Assembly: GCF_003072645.1 (NCBI RefSeq)
Contig: NZ_CP028897.1
Location: 3,237,658-3,301,657, forward strand
Direction of reading: 5' to 3'
DNA from: Dongshaea marina
Lineage (GTDB): Bacteria > Pseudomonadota > Gammaproteobacteria > Enterobacterales > Aeromonadaceae
Length of the DNA stretch: 64,000 bases
The notes beneath the pieces were generated by a model. It did not search any database and had not been told where the DNA came from. It saw only the letters and a list, made by a program, of their open reading frames with translations. Numbering within the stretch: the stretch's first letter is position 1; the number at the start of each line of letters is the position of its first letter. Of this stretch, positions 10,103 through 18,712 are shown in pieces. The position numbers were made by a program, and so were the translations under genes.

Positions 10103-11010
10103 AGCAGTTACAGGGAGATGGAATTCATATCAGCCTTAAACAGCTGATCGCACTGCAGCGCCTGGGACGACTCACCCTACAAAAACAGTTTGGCAGCAGT
10201 ATGCTAAGCGGCAGTCACCTGTCAAAGCGACTCGGCCGGGGCATGGAGTTTGATGAGGTTCGCCACTATCAGCAGGGCGATGATATCAGGGCTCTGGACT
10301 GGCGAGTCACCGCCCGCACCGGAAAACCTCATACCAAGCTGTTTCGTGAAGAGCGGGAGCGGCCGGTGTTTATCCTGCTGGATCTCTCCCCCGAGATGTA
10401 TTTTGGCTCCGCTCTGCAGCTTAAATCTGCTTTTGCCTGCCAACTCAGTGCCTTAATCGCCTGGAGTGCCCAAGCCGAAGGCGATAGGGTCGGCGGTCTG
10501 GTCTACAACTGCCAGCAGCGTGCCGAGTTTAAGCCCCATGGTGGTAAGAAGGGGGTGCTGCGGCTGCTCAATCAGATCTGCCTGCTCCATGAGCAGGGAC
10601 TGACTCAGCGAACCCTGCAGGGCCAGTCGATGGCCCCACAGTTGCAGCGGCTACGCCAAATGGCGCACCAGGGCGCCCTGGTCTGTTTGATCAGTGATCT
10701 GCAGGGGCTTGATGCTGCAGCCCACAAACAGCTGATGCTGATGCGTCGCCATCACAGGCTCTGCCTGTGGCAGATCTATGACCCCCTGGAGGAGAGTCTT
10801 CCGGCCCGGCGCTGTTCGCCTCTGCCTGTCAGCGATGGTAAACACCAGGGATTGCTTGCCCCCGCAAGCACCTCCTCACGCCAACGCTATCATCAGGCCG
10901 CCCAACATAAGCAGCAACAGCTGGAGCAACAGCTGGGACCGCTATTTCATCAATGGCAACGCCTCTCGGCGGGAGAGCCGTTGCTGGCGCAACTGAGGAT
11001 CGCAACATGA
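10099..11010 (+). CDS. DUF58 domain-containing protein
   Basis: 303 residues. The DUF58 core lies at about residues 45-110: GRGMEFDEVRHYQQGDD, IRALDWRVTARTGKPHTKLF and REERERPVFILLDLS, where DLSPEM is a degenerate metal-site-like VWA motif. DUF58 proteins nearly always sit between moxR and VWA genes, as here. It overlaps moxR by 4 bp and the DUF4381 gene by 4 bp (ATGA), so the block is translationally coupled. Confidence 0.9.
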   Translation: MKQLQGDGIHISLKQLIALQRLGRLTLQKQFGSSMLSGSHLSKRLGRGMEFDEVRHYQQGDDIRALDWRVTARTGKPHTKLFREERERPVFILLDLSPEMYFGSALQLKSAFACQLSALIAWSAQAEGDRVGGLVYNCQQRAEFKPHGGKKGVLRLLNQICLLHEQGLTQRTLQGQSMAPQLQRLRQMAHQGALVCLISDLQGLDAAAHKQLMLMRRHHRLCLWQIYDPLEESLPARRCSPLPVSDGKHQGLLAPASTSSRQRYHQAAQHKQQQLEQQLGPLFHQWQRLSAGEPLLAQLRIAT

Positions 11011-11492
11011 CCCCCTCACTGGCCCAACTCAAAGATATTCACCCGGGAGCAGCTGTCAGTTGGTGGCCGCTGGCCATCGGATGGTGGCTTGCTCTGGCTC
11101 TGCTCATCTTGATACTCGTCGCCGCAGGCTGGTTATACTGGCAAAAACGCCGCAAACTGGCGATCCGCAATCAGGCACTCCAGGCGATTGAAGCGCTGGA
11201 TCTCAGTCACCCTCAATATATTCACCAGCTTTTCTCCTGTATGAAGCAGGCGTGTCTGTGTTACTGGTCGCGCGATGAGCTTGCCCCTTTGCACGATCGC
11301 GCCTGGCTGGCATTTCTGGACAGATACAATCCCAAGCTTGCTATGGTCAAACAGTTCGATCACCTGATCCAGGGCTGGCTCTACTCCCCGGCCCCGGTGC
11401 CGGAAAACCAATGCAAACAGCTCAAGCTGGCTTGCTGCCAGTGGCTTACCCTGACCCTTCCCTTTAAAAAGAGGAGGAGTGCTGGTGTTTGA
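11007..11492 (+). CDS. DUF4381 domain-containing membrane protein of the Bat operon
   Basis: 161 residues from ATG 11007; a longer TTG start at 10953 would overlap the previous gene by 58 bp and is less likely. One transmembrane helix (residues about 22-46) is followed by a basic KRRK stretch and a cytoplasmic domain with HDRAWLAFLD, the conserved DUF4381 region. Members of this family accompany MoxR, DUF58 and VWA genes; biochemical role unknown. Confidence 0.85.
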   Translation: MTPSLAQLKDIHPGAAVSWWPLAIGWWLALALLILILVAAGWLYWQKRRKLAIRNQALQAIEALDLSHPQYIHQLFSCMKQACLCYWSRDELAPLHDRAWLAFLDRYNPKLAMVKQFDHLIQGWLYSPAPVPENQCKQLKLACCQWLTLTLPFKKRRSAGV

Positions 11493-12468
11493 ATTTAGCT
11501 GGCCCTGGATGGGATTACTCCTGCCGCTTCCTTTAGTGATCTACTACCTTATCCCTGCCGCCAAAAACAGCCGGCAGGCGGTCCTATATGCGCCAACCCT
11601 CCCCTGCTCCCATGAAAAGGCTCAGGCTCACGGCAGAAGCAGGAAGCTATTGCAGTTTCTGGCGCTCCTGATGTGGCTCTGCCTGGTGGTGGCCGCAGCG
11701 CGCCCCAGCTGGATCGGGGCTCCGGTCACCCTGGAGCGCAGCGGTCGACAGATCATGCTGGCGGTCGATCTATCGGGCAGTATGCAGATAGAGGATATGC
11801 AGCTTGATGGCAAAGCTGTCTCCCGGCTGACCACAGTGAAGACCGTGCTTGATAAGTTCATCGCCCAACGCCAGGGCGATCAGCTGGGACTGATTCTGTT
11901 TGCCGATCATGCCTATTTGCAGGCGCCTCTGACCTATGATCTCAAGACGGTTCAGAAGTTTCTCAATGAGGCGCAGATCGGCCTGGTCGGGACCCAGACC
12001 GCCATCGGTGAAGGGATTGGCCTGGCACTCAAGCGCCTGCTCAGCCAGGATGCCAAACAGCGTGTGCTGATCCTACTCACCGATGGTCAGAATAATGCTG
12101 GCACGGTCGGCCCCCTGCAAGCGGCTAAGTTTGCGGCCAAACATGGAGTTACCATCTACACCATAGGGATTGGCGCCGATGTGATGTTACAGCGCAGCCT
12201 GTTTGGAGTGCAACGGATCAACCCCTCCAGTGATCTCGATAGCCGGGTACTGGAGCAGATCGCCAGGGAGACCGGTGGCCGCTACTTCAGAGCCAAAAAT
12301 AGCCGTGATATCGAGCAGGCCTACCAGACTATCGACAAACTCCAGCCGGTACAGGCCAAAAAGGAGACCTATCGTCCCCGTTATGAATATTATGACTGGC
12401 CTCTGACTATGGCCTTGCTGCTGTCGCTGGCACTGATCATCCTATCCAGACGAGGTGTGCAGTCATGA
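11485..12468 (+). CDS. VWA domain membrane protein, BatA-like
   Basis: About 327 residues. N-terminal helices (FSWPWMGLLLPLPLVIYY and a second near residue 60) precede a von Willebrand A domain with an intact metal-ion-dependent adhesion site: DLSGSMQ, then Thr in VGTQTAIGEG and LLTDGQNNAG. A C-terminal helix ends the protein. GTG at 11485 lies 7 nt after a perfect AGGAGG (11472-11477), which is why I prefer it to GTG 11479. It overlaps the upstream gene, and its stop overlaps the next start (ATGA at 12465). Confidence 0.88.
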   Translation: MFEFSWPWMGLLLPLPLVIYYLIPAAKNSRQAVLYAPTLPCSHEKAQAHGRSRKLLQFLALLMWLCLVVAAARPSWIGAPVTLERSGRQIMLAVDLSGSMQIEDMQLDGKAVSRLTTVKTVLDKFIAQRQGDQLGLILFADHAYLQAPLTYDLKTVQKFLNEAQIGLVGTQTAIGEGIGLALKRLLSQDAKQRVLILLTDGQNNAGTVGPLQAAKFAAKHGVTIYTIGIGADVMLQRSLFGVQRINPSSDLDSRVLEQIARETGGRYFRAKNSRDIEQAYQTIDKLQPVQAKKETYRPRYEYYDWPLTMALLLSLALIILSRRGVQS

Positions 12469-14401
12469 GTGATTTTACGCTGTTACGTCCCTGGTGGTTA
12501 CTTGCCCTGATCCCTCTCGCCCTGATTCTTATTTGGCTGTGGCGCCATCAGCAGCGGGGGACTGGCATCAGCTGATCAGTGAGCACCTTGCCAGATACCT
12601 GCTGCCGATGGCTCAAACCGGCCGCTCCGGTCGCTATCTTTTGATCTGCCTTGCCCTGCTGTGGCTTATCGCCACCCTGGCGCTCGCTGGCCCGAGCTTT
12701 GAAAAAGCAAGAGTGCCGCTCTATCAACAAGACAGGGCAAGGGTGATTGTGGTGGATATGTCTCAAAACATGTATGCCACCGACCTCGCCCCTTCACGGC
12801 TGGTACAGACTCGCTACAAACTACTGGATCTGCTCAAACACCTCCCCCAGGGCGAGACAGGGCTGATTGCCTACTCGGGTCAGGCCTTTACCATCGCCCC
12901 CCTGACAGAAGATGAAGGGACCCTGGAAAATCTTATCCCGGCTCTCAAACCCTCAATTATGCCTGTCGGTGGAGATAACGCAGCCTCAGGTGTGAGGTTA
13001 GCGCAAAAGCTTCTTAGCCAGGCAGGGTTTGAGCGCGGTAAGATCATCCTGGTCACCGCGGGCTTAAGTGACAAATCCCTCCGCCAGGTCAGGCAGGCTC
13101 TCAGGGGAAGCCCCTGGCAGCTGGATATCCTGGGAGTTGGAACGCCTCAGGGTGCCCCGCTACGCCTGCCGGATGGCAACCTGGCGAAAAACCGCCTGGG
13201 AGACATCATACTTTCGAAGATCCATCCACAGAAACTGGCGGAATTGGCGGCACAATACCATGGCCAATATAGCTCTTTGCAGCCCGGTGAATCAGATATC
13301 CGGCTGCTCAGCCAAAGCTCGGGCCAGGGACGCACAGTGAAGAGTGAGCGAAACTCCCAGGCCATTCATCTGGATCAGGGTTACTGGCTGGTTCTACTAT
13401 TGCTGCCACTGGCAGCTCTCTTGTTTCGTCGTGGAGTGCTGCTGGCCCTGATGCCGCTGGCTTTGCTGATCCAACCAAAACCGGCGGCAGCCACCGAACT
13501 GTGGCGAAATTCACAGCAACAGGCGATGCAGGCCTATCAGGAGAAAAACTACTCCGAGGCAGCAAAGCAGTTTAAGGATCCTGTCTGGCAGGGCAACGCC
13601 CTGTATCGTGATAAAGAGTACAAGGAGGCAGCCGAAGCCTATGCCAGGGGTAATAGCGCAACCGCCCACTACAACCGGGGGAATGCGCTGGCTAAAGCGG
13701 GCGAGTTGGAAAAGGCCCTTCACTCTTATGATGAGGCTCTCAAACAGGAGCCCGGGCTTGCGAATGCGAAGTTTAATCGGGAGCTGGTAAAACAGCTGCT
13801 AGAGCAGCAACAGCAGCAATCGAAGTCACAATCGCAGTCGCAATCGCAGTCGAAGTCGAAGTCGCAATCGAAGTCACAGTCGAAGTCACAGTCAAAGTCG
13901 CAATCGCAGTCGCAGTCGCAGTCGCAGTCGCAATCGAAGTCACAGTCAAAGTCGCAGTCGCAGTCGCAATCGCAGTCGCAATCGCAGTCGCAATCGCAGT
14001 CGCAGTCGCAGTCGCAGTCGCAGTCGCAGTCGCAGTCGCAGTCGCAGTCGCAGTCGCAGTCGCAGTCGCAGTCGCAGTCGCAGTCGCAGTCGCAGTCGCA
14101 GTCGCAGCAGACTAAGGCCCGGGATACTCAGGCACAAGCCAATCCAAAGCAATCTTCTCAACATCAACCGCAAGGCCCAGAGAAAAAGCCCGGAGCACAG
14201 AGGCAACAGGGCTCAGCGGAGCAAGCCTCAGACTCAAAGCCGCGGGGACAGCCTCAGGAACAAGCTCAGCCCAACCCTATTTCAGGCGATAAGCAGCTTA
14301 AACAGTGGCTGCAGCAGCTCCCGGATGATCCCTCACTACTGCTGCGGAATAAGATGCGCTTAGAGTACCAACAACGTCAGCAACAGGAGTCTCGTAACTA
14401 A
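12465..14401 (+). CDS. VWA-TPR protein, BatB/BatC-like fusion with (Ser-Gln)n tract; frameshifted near its start
   Basis: Starting at ATG 12465 the frame reads MSDFTLLRPWWLLALIPLAL, a typical BatB first helix, but stops after 36 codons. The next frame carries on from GDWHQLISEH through a VWA domain (VVDMSQNMYATD; the MIDAS is altered to DMSQN), a second pair of helices, a TPR-like region (about residues 345-440: EKNYSEAAKQFKDPVWQGNA, ATAHYNRGNALAKAGELEKA) and the BatC-type tail (QWLQQLPDDPSLLLRNKMRL). The shift lies in the G run at 12556-12560 and is mended by one extra G. Between TPR and tail lies a long Ser-Gln/Ser-Lys repeat. Most likely one gene of about 645 codons. Confidence 0.85.
13815..14107 (+). 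repeat. TCGCAG hexanucleotide microsatellite encoding (Ser-Gln)n
   Basis: A hexamer array with variants TCGCAA and TCGAAG (Ser-Gln, Ser-Lys) in its first half, then 19 uninterrupted TCGCAG copies from 13994 to 14107. Changes in copy number keep the reading frame and would change linker length only. Long exact arrays like this are prone to slippage and to mis-assembly. Confidence 0.9.
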
Positions 14402-14402
14402 T

Positions 14403-16085
14403 ATGACATTCTTATCCAGGCTGGGTGCAGCCCTGCTGCTCCTGATGATCGCGACCCCAAGCTGGGCGCTGAGCCAACTCACGGCCACTGTGGATCAAAC
14501 CACCGCAGGCATGGGGCAGTCGGTAATGCTCACCATCAGTGCCGATGATGATCTCTCCAGTAACGCTCTCAACACTAAGCCACTGCTCAGGGACTTTGTA
14601 GTGGGGGCGGTATCCACCAGCCATCAAACCAGTATCGTCAACGGTAAACGCTCTCAAAGCACCAGCTGGACGCTACCGATCCTGCCGCGTAAGATCGGCA
14701 AGGTCACAGTGCCCTCTCTCAGCATAAATGGTAAACAGACCCAACCCATTCAGCTCACCGTACTCCCCGCCGGAAAGAAGCCCCCCTCCAGTATCAGCCA
14801 GGATATCCAGCTGAAGGTTGAGGTGGGCTCGAAGACGCTCCTTGAAGGGCAGCAGCTCCTGTATACGATCAGGCTCTATACCTCTACCCCACTACAAAGC
14901 GCCAGCCTGACAGCCCCCAAACTCGAGGGTGCCACGATTCACCCCTTTGGTCAGGATCAGCAGAGCAGTCAGATCATTAATGGTCAGGCATTTCAGGTGG
15001 TGACTCGCCAGTTTGTGATCACCCCGAATCATGTCGGCTCCCAAAGAATTATCGGGCCAATGCTGCAGGCAAGCGCCACTGTGCGTGGGAATAATATGAA
15101 CTTTTTCTCCATGCCCAGCTCTGAGCCTGTCATGAAACAAGCTCCGGATATTCAGATCCGGGTCAAACCTAAACCGGCCGATTACCAGGGACACTGGCTG
15201 CCCAGCCAACAGGTGACTCTCACCCAATCACTGAGCCCGAAGCAGGCAAGCTACCAGGTAGGAGAGCCAATTACCCGGACCATCACCCTCACCGCAGCCA
15301 ATGTGGATAAATCGGTGTTGCCCGAGCTGCAACCAGTAACACCTGCGCAGTTTAGAAATTACCCGGGGAAAACGACCCGTGAAAACTTTGCCAAACAAAA
15401 CACACTGCTGGCACAAACCAGCTATCAGGAGGCCCTGATCCCCGAGAAAGCCGGGGATTATACCCTGCCAGAGATCCGCATCCCCTGGTGGAATACCAAG
15501 ACCCATCGACAGGAGTGGGCCAGGATCCCGGCAACAACCATTAAGATCACTCCTGCGGCCTTAAGCCTTTCGGCGCCGACCACCGCAGCGGTGCAACCAA
15601 ATCCTGCTGAGCTCACGGCTCAACCACAACCCCTGAGTTGGTTACAGCAGACTGCGCTATGGTGGTTTAGCTGCACTATCCTGCTCCTGGTGGTGTGCCT
15701 GCTCCTGCTATACCTCTGGTTACAGGCACGAAGGCCAGGTCACACGTTGAGCCGCTCCGAGCTTCAGCAACCAGTCTCTATGATAAAAACAGACTGGAAA
15801 TCCCTGAAGCAAGCTCTGACTCAAGCCGATCACCTTGAGGGTTATCAGGCACTCCAGGCATGGGCACGCCAACATTATCCACTCTCAGAAGGGGATCTGC
15901 TCAAACTTGATCTCCCACAGGAGCTGTCAGACGCCATCCGCAACTTCCGACAGGCTTGTTTCGGTGAGAACGACTCATCTAAGCATTCAGCCAAAGGGGA
16001 TAAACTGCTTGCCCTGCTCAAGAGCTGGCATCAGCGAAAGTCTACGAAGTCCAATACCACAAAGCTCCCTCCCCTTAATCCCTGA
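14403..16085 (+). CDS. BatD family protein
   Basis: 560 residues. A signal peptide (residues 1-22, ending PSWA) is followed by a large periplasmic region of beta-sandwich repeats (SQLTATVDQTTAGMGQSVML; VEVGSKTLLEGQQLLYTIRL; QVGEPITRTITLTA). A transmembrane helix follows near residue 425 (WWFSCTILLLVVCLLLLYLW), then a cytoplasmic tail. This is the BatD (oxygen-tolerance operon) plan. ATG 14403 begins just after the upstream TAA. Last gene of the 9.1-16.1 kb operon. Confidence 0.88.
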   Translation: MTFLSRLGAALLLLMIATPSWALSQLTATVDQTTAGMGQSVMLTISADDDLSSNALNTKPLLRDFVVGAVSTSHQTSIVNGKRSQSTSWTLPILPRKIGKVTVPSLSINGKQTQPIQLTVLPAGKKPPSSISQDIQLKVEVGSKTLLEGQQLLYTIRLYTSTPLQSASLTAPKLEGATIHPFGQDQQSSQIINGQAFQVVTRQFVITPNHVGSQRIIGPMLQASATVRGNNMNFFSMPSSEPVMKQAPDIQIRVKPKPADYQGHWLPSQQVTLTQSLSPKQASYQVGEPITRTITLTAANVDKSVLPELQPVTPAQFRNYPGKTTRENFAKQNTLLAQTSYQEALIPEKAGDYTLPEIRIPWWNTKTHRQEWARIPATTIKITPAALSLSAPTTAAVQPNPAELTAQPQPLSWLQQTALWWFSCTILLLVVCLLLLYLWLQARRPGHTLSRSELQQPVSMIKTDWKSLKQALTQADHLEGYQALQAWARQHYPLSEGDLLKLDLPQELSDAIRNFRQACFGENDSSKHSAKGDKLLALLKSWHQRKSTKSNTTKLPPLNP

Positions 16086-16092
16086 GGGCTTC

Positions 16093-16117
16093 AATGGGGA
16101 GTCTGTGACTCCCCATT
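16093..16117 (+). terminator. Hairpin after batD
   Basis: AATGGGGAGTC (16093-16103) and GACTCCCCATT (16107-16117) form a perfect 11-bp stem with a TGT loop, 8 nt after the batD stop. The following bases (CATTTGAAC) are only mildly T-rich, so it may be a weak terminator or a stabilising 3' stem. It separates the Bat operon from the sigma-factor promoter. Confidence 0.45.
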
Positions 16118-16180
16118 CATTTGAACACAAGTCTCTGTTGCCATTAGGATTTGGCCCAATCATCATAAGTTCAGGGTACT

Positions 16181-16210
16181 GGAACTCCAGCACAGAACCT
16201 ATTAGTCTAT
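16181..16210 (+). promoter_or_regulatory. ECF-type (RpoE-like) promoter before the sigma-factor gene
   Basis: GGAACTC (16181-16187) and GTCTAT (16205-16210) are 17 bp apart and lie 32 nt upstream of the chosen ATG. They resemble the GGAACTT / GTCTAA elements read by RpoE-like ECF sigma factors, so the gene may drive its own expression. Motif match by eye only. Confidence 0.45.
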
Positions 16211-16242
16211 CTACATCTGTCTTCAACAGGATGTTAGGGATA

Positions 16243-16809
16243 ATGACTCTTTTCTGGCGAAAGAAAAAAGAGGCTCCTCCGGTCTCTAAAGACATGGAAA
16301 GACGACAAAAAAAATACGAAGCCTTAGTTCATGCTCTGCATCGTGATGTGTACCGGTATGCATACTGGGTGTGTCAGGATGAGCAAACGGCTCAGGATGT
16401 GGTCCAGGAAACCTACCTTCGGGCATGGAAGGCGATCGACAGCTTAAAAGATGAAAAGTCAGCAAAATCCTGGCTTTTTACCATAGTCCGGCGTGAGAAC
16501 GCACGGCGCTTTGAGCGCAAGCGACTCGACACCACAGATATTGATGCTCAGCCGGTTGCCGATCCAAAGCACACGGGTGTTGAGCAGGAGATGGAGAATG
16601 AACTGCTGCGACGGCAAATTGGACAGCTCTCAGCCGAGTATCGTGAACCTCTGGTTCTTCAGGTGTTAGGGGGCTTTAGTGGAGATGAGATCGCCAGCAT
16701 TCTTCAGCTAAATAAAAATACCGTGATGACCCGGCTTTTCAGGGCGCGGAGCCAACTCAAAGAGTCACTGGATCAATCACCACAGACGCGGGGACGCAGT
16801 AATGGATGA
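16243..16809 (+). CDS. ECF-family RNA polymerase sigma factor
   Basis: About 188 residues. Sigma region 2 is EALVHALHRDVYRYAYWVCQ and QDVVQETYLRAWKAI; region 4 is LSAEYREPLVLQVLGGFS then GDEIASILQLNKNTVMTRLF, a helix-turn-helix. ATG 16243 has TTAGGGA just upstream; an ATG at 16294 (MERRQKKYEAL) is a shorter alternative. Upstream open frame into batD is not needed. It overlaps the DUF3379 gene by 8 bp, the usual sigma/anti-sigma coupling. Its regulon cannot be read here, but its position after the Bat operon suggests an envelope or stress role. Confidence 0.9.
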   Translation: MTLFWRKKKEAPPVSKDMERRQKKYEALVHALHRDVYRYAYWVCQDEQTAQDVVQETYLRAWKAIDSLKDEKSAKSWLFTIVRRENARRFERKRLDTTDIDAQPVADPKHTGVEQEMENELLRRQIGQLSAEYREPLVLQVLGGFSGDEIASILQLNKNTVMTRLFRARSQLKESLDQSPQTRGRSNG

Positions 16810-17530
16810 ATTACAATTCAGACGCCACGCTTACTCCGATCCCGATGATCGCAGTGAGGGCTTCTTAAGAGAAATAGAACATAACGAAGGCCACAAGGCG
16901 TTTGTTGAGGAACTCCGTCAGTTTGATAAGAAGCTGGGATCCGCCTTTGCGGTTGATGTGCCAGATGATCTCGCCGACCGGTTGATCCTGGCGCAGACCA
17001 TGGAATCCAGCCCCAAGCCAAGATTCAAGTCCCGGCCTCAATGGGGACAATTAGCACTGGCCGCCTCCGTCGCCTTTCTGCTGGGGCTGGGCGTTCAGTT
17101 TTTCCCCGGATTTAGCAGTGGCAGTGGAGCTCCGACCATAGGTCAGATCGCCCTGACTCATGCTCATCAGGAGGCGAGCTTTGTTCATGGTGTCGATGAA
17201 AAACTGACTCTGGCCTCAGTCAACTCCAAGCTCAACCGCTACGGAGGAAAGTTCTCACAGATGCCAGCTCAAAAGCTTCTTTTTGTGAATCACTGTAACT
17301 TCTATGGTGGTCCGGGCCTGCATCTGGTACTTCAGGGTGAGAAAGGTCCGGTGGATGTGTTCGTGATCCCTGCCGACCGGGGCCTGAAACCCTCCACCAC
17401 CTTTGGAGACTCAAAACTGCGTGGCCTCTCCTACAAGACCCAGACCGCCAACGTGGTGATAGTCGGCGAGATAGGGGAGAACCTCCAGGCCACCGAGAAA
17501 GAGCTTAAAACCGAGATGCAGTGGATCTAG
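16802..17530 (+). CDS. DUF3379 protein, probable anti-sigma factor
   Basis: 242 residues. The N-terminal cytoplasmic part (MDELQFRRHAYSDPDD) is the DUF3379 signature. One transmembrane helix lies at about residues 82-100 (LALAASVAFLLGLGVQFFPG), then a periplasmic domain. This topology, and overlap with an ECF sigma gene, fit a membrane anti-sigma factor that releases the sigma factor on an envelope signal. No cysteine-histidine ZAS motif is seen. Confidence 0.82.
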   Translation: MDELQFRRHAYSDPDDRSEGFLREIEHNEGHKAFVEELRQFDKKLGSAFAVDVPDDLADRLILAQTMESSPKPRFKSRPQWGQLALAASVAFLLGLGVQFFPGFSSGSGAPTIGQIALTHAHQEASFVHGVDEKLTLASVNSKLNRYGGKFSQMPAQKLLFVNHCNFYGGPGLHLVLQGEKGPVDVFVIPADRGLKPSTTFGDSKLRGLSYKTQTANVVIVGEIGENLQATEKELKTEMQWI

Positions 17531-17846
17531 TACTGCATAGCTGGATTACCTTGACCAAGTAGTGGGGTTGTCTCACGCAGAGTCACCCTATTTAAAAGGA
17601 ACTCTGCTATGGAGGGCTTTGGATCAGTTGTTCAGCCTTTGAGTGAATGTGGAGACGAGCCGCTCAATACTCTTTTCCGAGACAGGATGTCGAGCTGCGT
17701 AGTTCTGTGGAGGGATTCACAGTACGGAGCGAGCTTTTGATTACTTTTGGCGGCACAAAAGTAATGTGCCGCCGGCACCCCGGCAATCATGCAGCGCAGC
17801 TGCAAGTCATGATACTCAGGTAAACACTTACCTGCACTAGTGTCGG
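17531..17846. other. 316-bp intergenic region with two mutually exclusive hairpins
   Basis: No credible gene. ATTACTTTTG (17740-17749) pairs perfectly with CAAAAGTAAT (17756-17765), while GGCGGCAC (17749-17756) pairs perfectly with GTGCCGCC (17766-17773). The two stems share bases, so only one can form at a time. The segment lies between the DUF3379 stop and the stop of the opposing HAD gene, with no start nearby. The design resembles dispersed intergenic repeats of gammaproteobacteria. Confidence 0.6.
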
Positions 17847-18512
17847 TTAGGCACAACTTCCCAGCCACTGTCCGACGGCATCCAGATCATCAAGCGCCAC
17901 CAGCGATTCCAGGGGTGGCGTTTTTTTATCCCCATGAACCCAGAGTAACTGTAACCCCGCCTGCTGAGCACTCATCAGGCCCGCCGGTGAGTCCTCCACG
18001 GCCACACAGCTCTGTGGGGCTAAGCCAAGCCGCTGGCAAGTAAGCTGATAGAGATCGGGCGCGGGCTTGTTGCGAGAGGCATCCTCCATAGACACCACAC
18101 AGTCGAATAGCGACGCCCATTCATAATGCTCAAGCACCCTGTTGACTAAAAAGCGGGAATTTGCGGTGACCAGGGCGATTGGACAGCTTCCCTCTGACAG
18201 AGTCCGGAGCAACGCGTCGGCCCCGGGAAGTGCCTCGGGAACAGCAGACTCAAGCATCAGCTCCAAACACTCTTTACGCCGAGCCTTAAGCTCCTCCAGG
18301 GGACAAGAAACATGATAGTGGCGATGCAGCAACTGAGCTACTTTGTGGCTCTCATAGCCTGAATTAAACAGCCCAAGGTACACAGAATACTCAAGGTCGA
18401 TGTCATAATGTTCAAGCGCTGTCGACCAGGCGCGATAGTAAAAACGACTCGATTCGATCAAGGTTCCATCCAGATCAAAGAAGATCCCTTTTACCTGATT
18501 TAGCCCAGCCAC
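17847..18512 (-). CDS. HAD-superfamily hydrolase, subfamily IA
   Basis: About 221 residues. HAD motif I is FFDLDGTLIES, motif II is ALVTANSR, Lys in SRNKPAPDLYQL is motif III, and VAVEDSPAGLMSAQQAG is motif IV. It resembles phosphoglycolate or sugar phosphatases; the substrate cannot be told. I place the start at GTG 18512, which follows a GGGAGGTGG Shine-Dalgarno; the GTG at 18536 lacks one. Confidence 0.85.
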   Translation of the reverse strand: MAGLNQVKGIFFDLDGTLIESSRFYYRAWSTALEHYDIDLEYSVYLGLFNSGYESHKVAQLLHRHYHVSCPLEELKARRKECLELMLESAVPEALPGADALLRTLSEGSCPIALVTANSRFLVNRVLEHYEWASLFDCVVSMEDASRNKPAPDLYQLTCQRLGLAPQSCVAVEDSPAGLMSAQQAGLQLLWVHGDKKTPPLESLVALDDLDAVGQWLGSCA

Positions 18513-18712
18513 TATGGTCCACCTCCCGCTGATCACCCCAGTGTGCTATCAGAGCACAGGCTCCGGGCTAAGTCGATGATCTTGTCGTTAAATTTGCTGT
18601 TTACTTTGTTAAAAATGAATGACAAAGTCGTGATCTAGCACCAAATTTGCGATTTAAAAAAAAGGATATACTGGAGCAGTTCCAGTTCAAAAACTCTATC
18701 AGGAGGGAACCT

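Noticed and set aside
13946-14206. Minus-strand frame rich in Leu-Arg repeats
   Set aside because: It is only the complement of the TCGCAG hexamer array.
15835-16242. N-terminal extension of the sigma factor from 15835
   Set aside because: It overlaps batD in another frame and crosses the hairpin and ECF promoter; homology begins after 16243.
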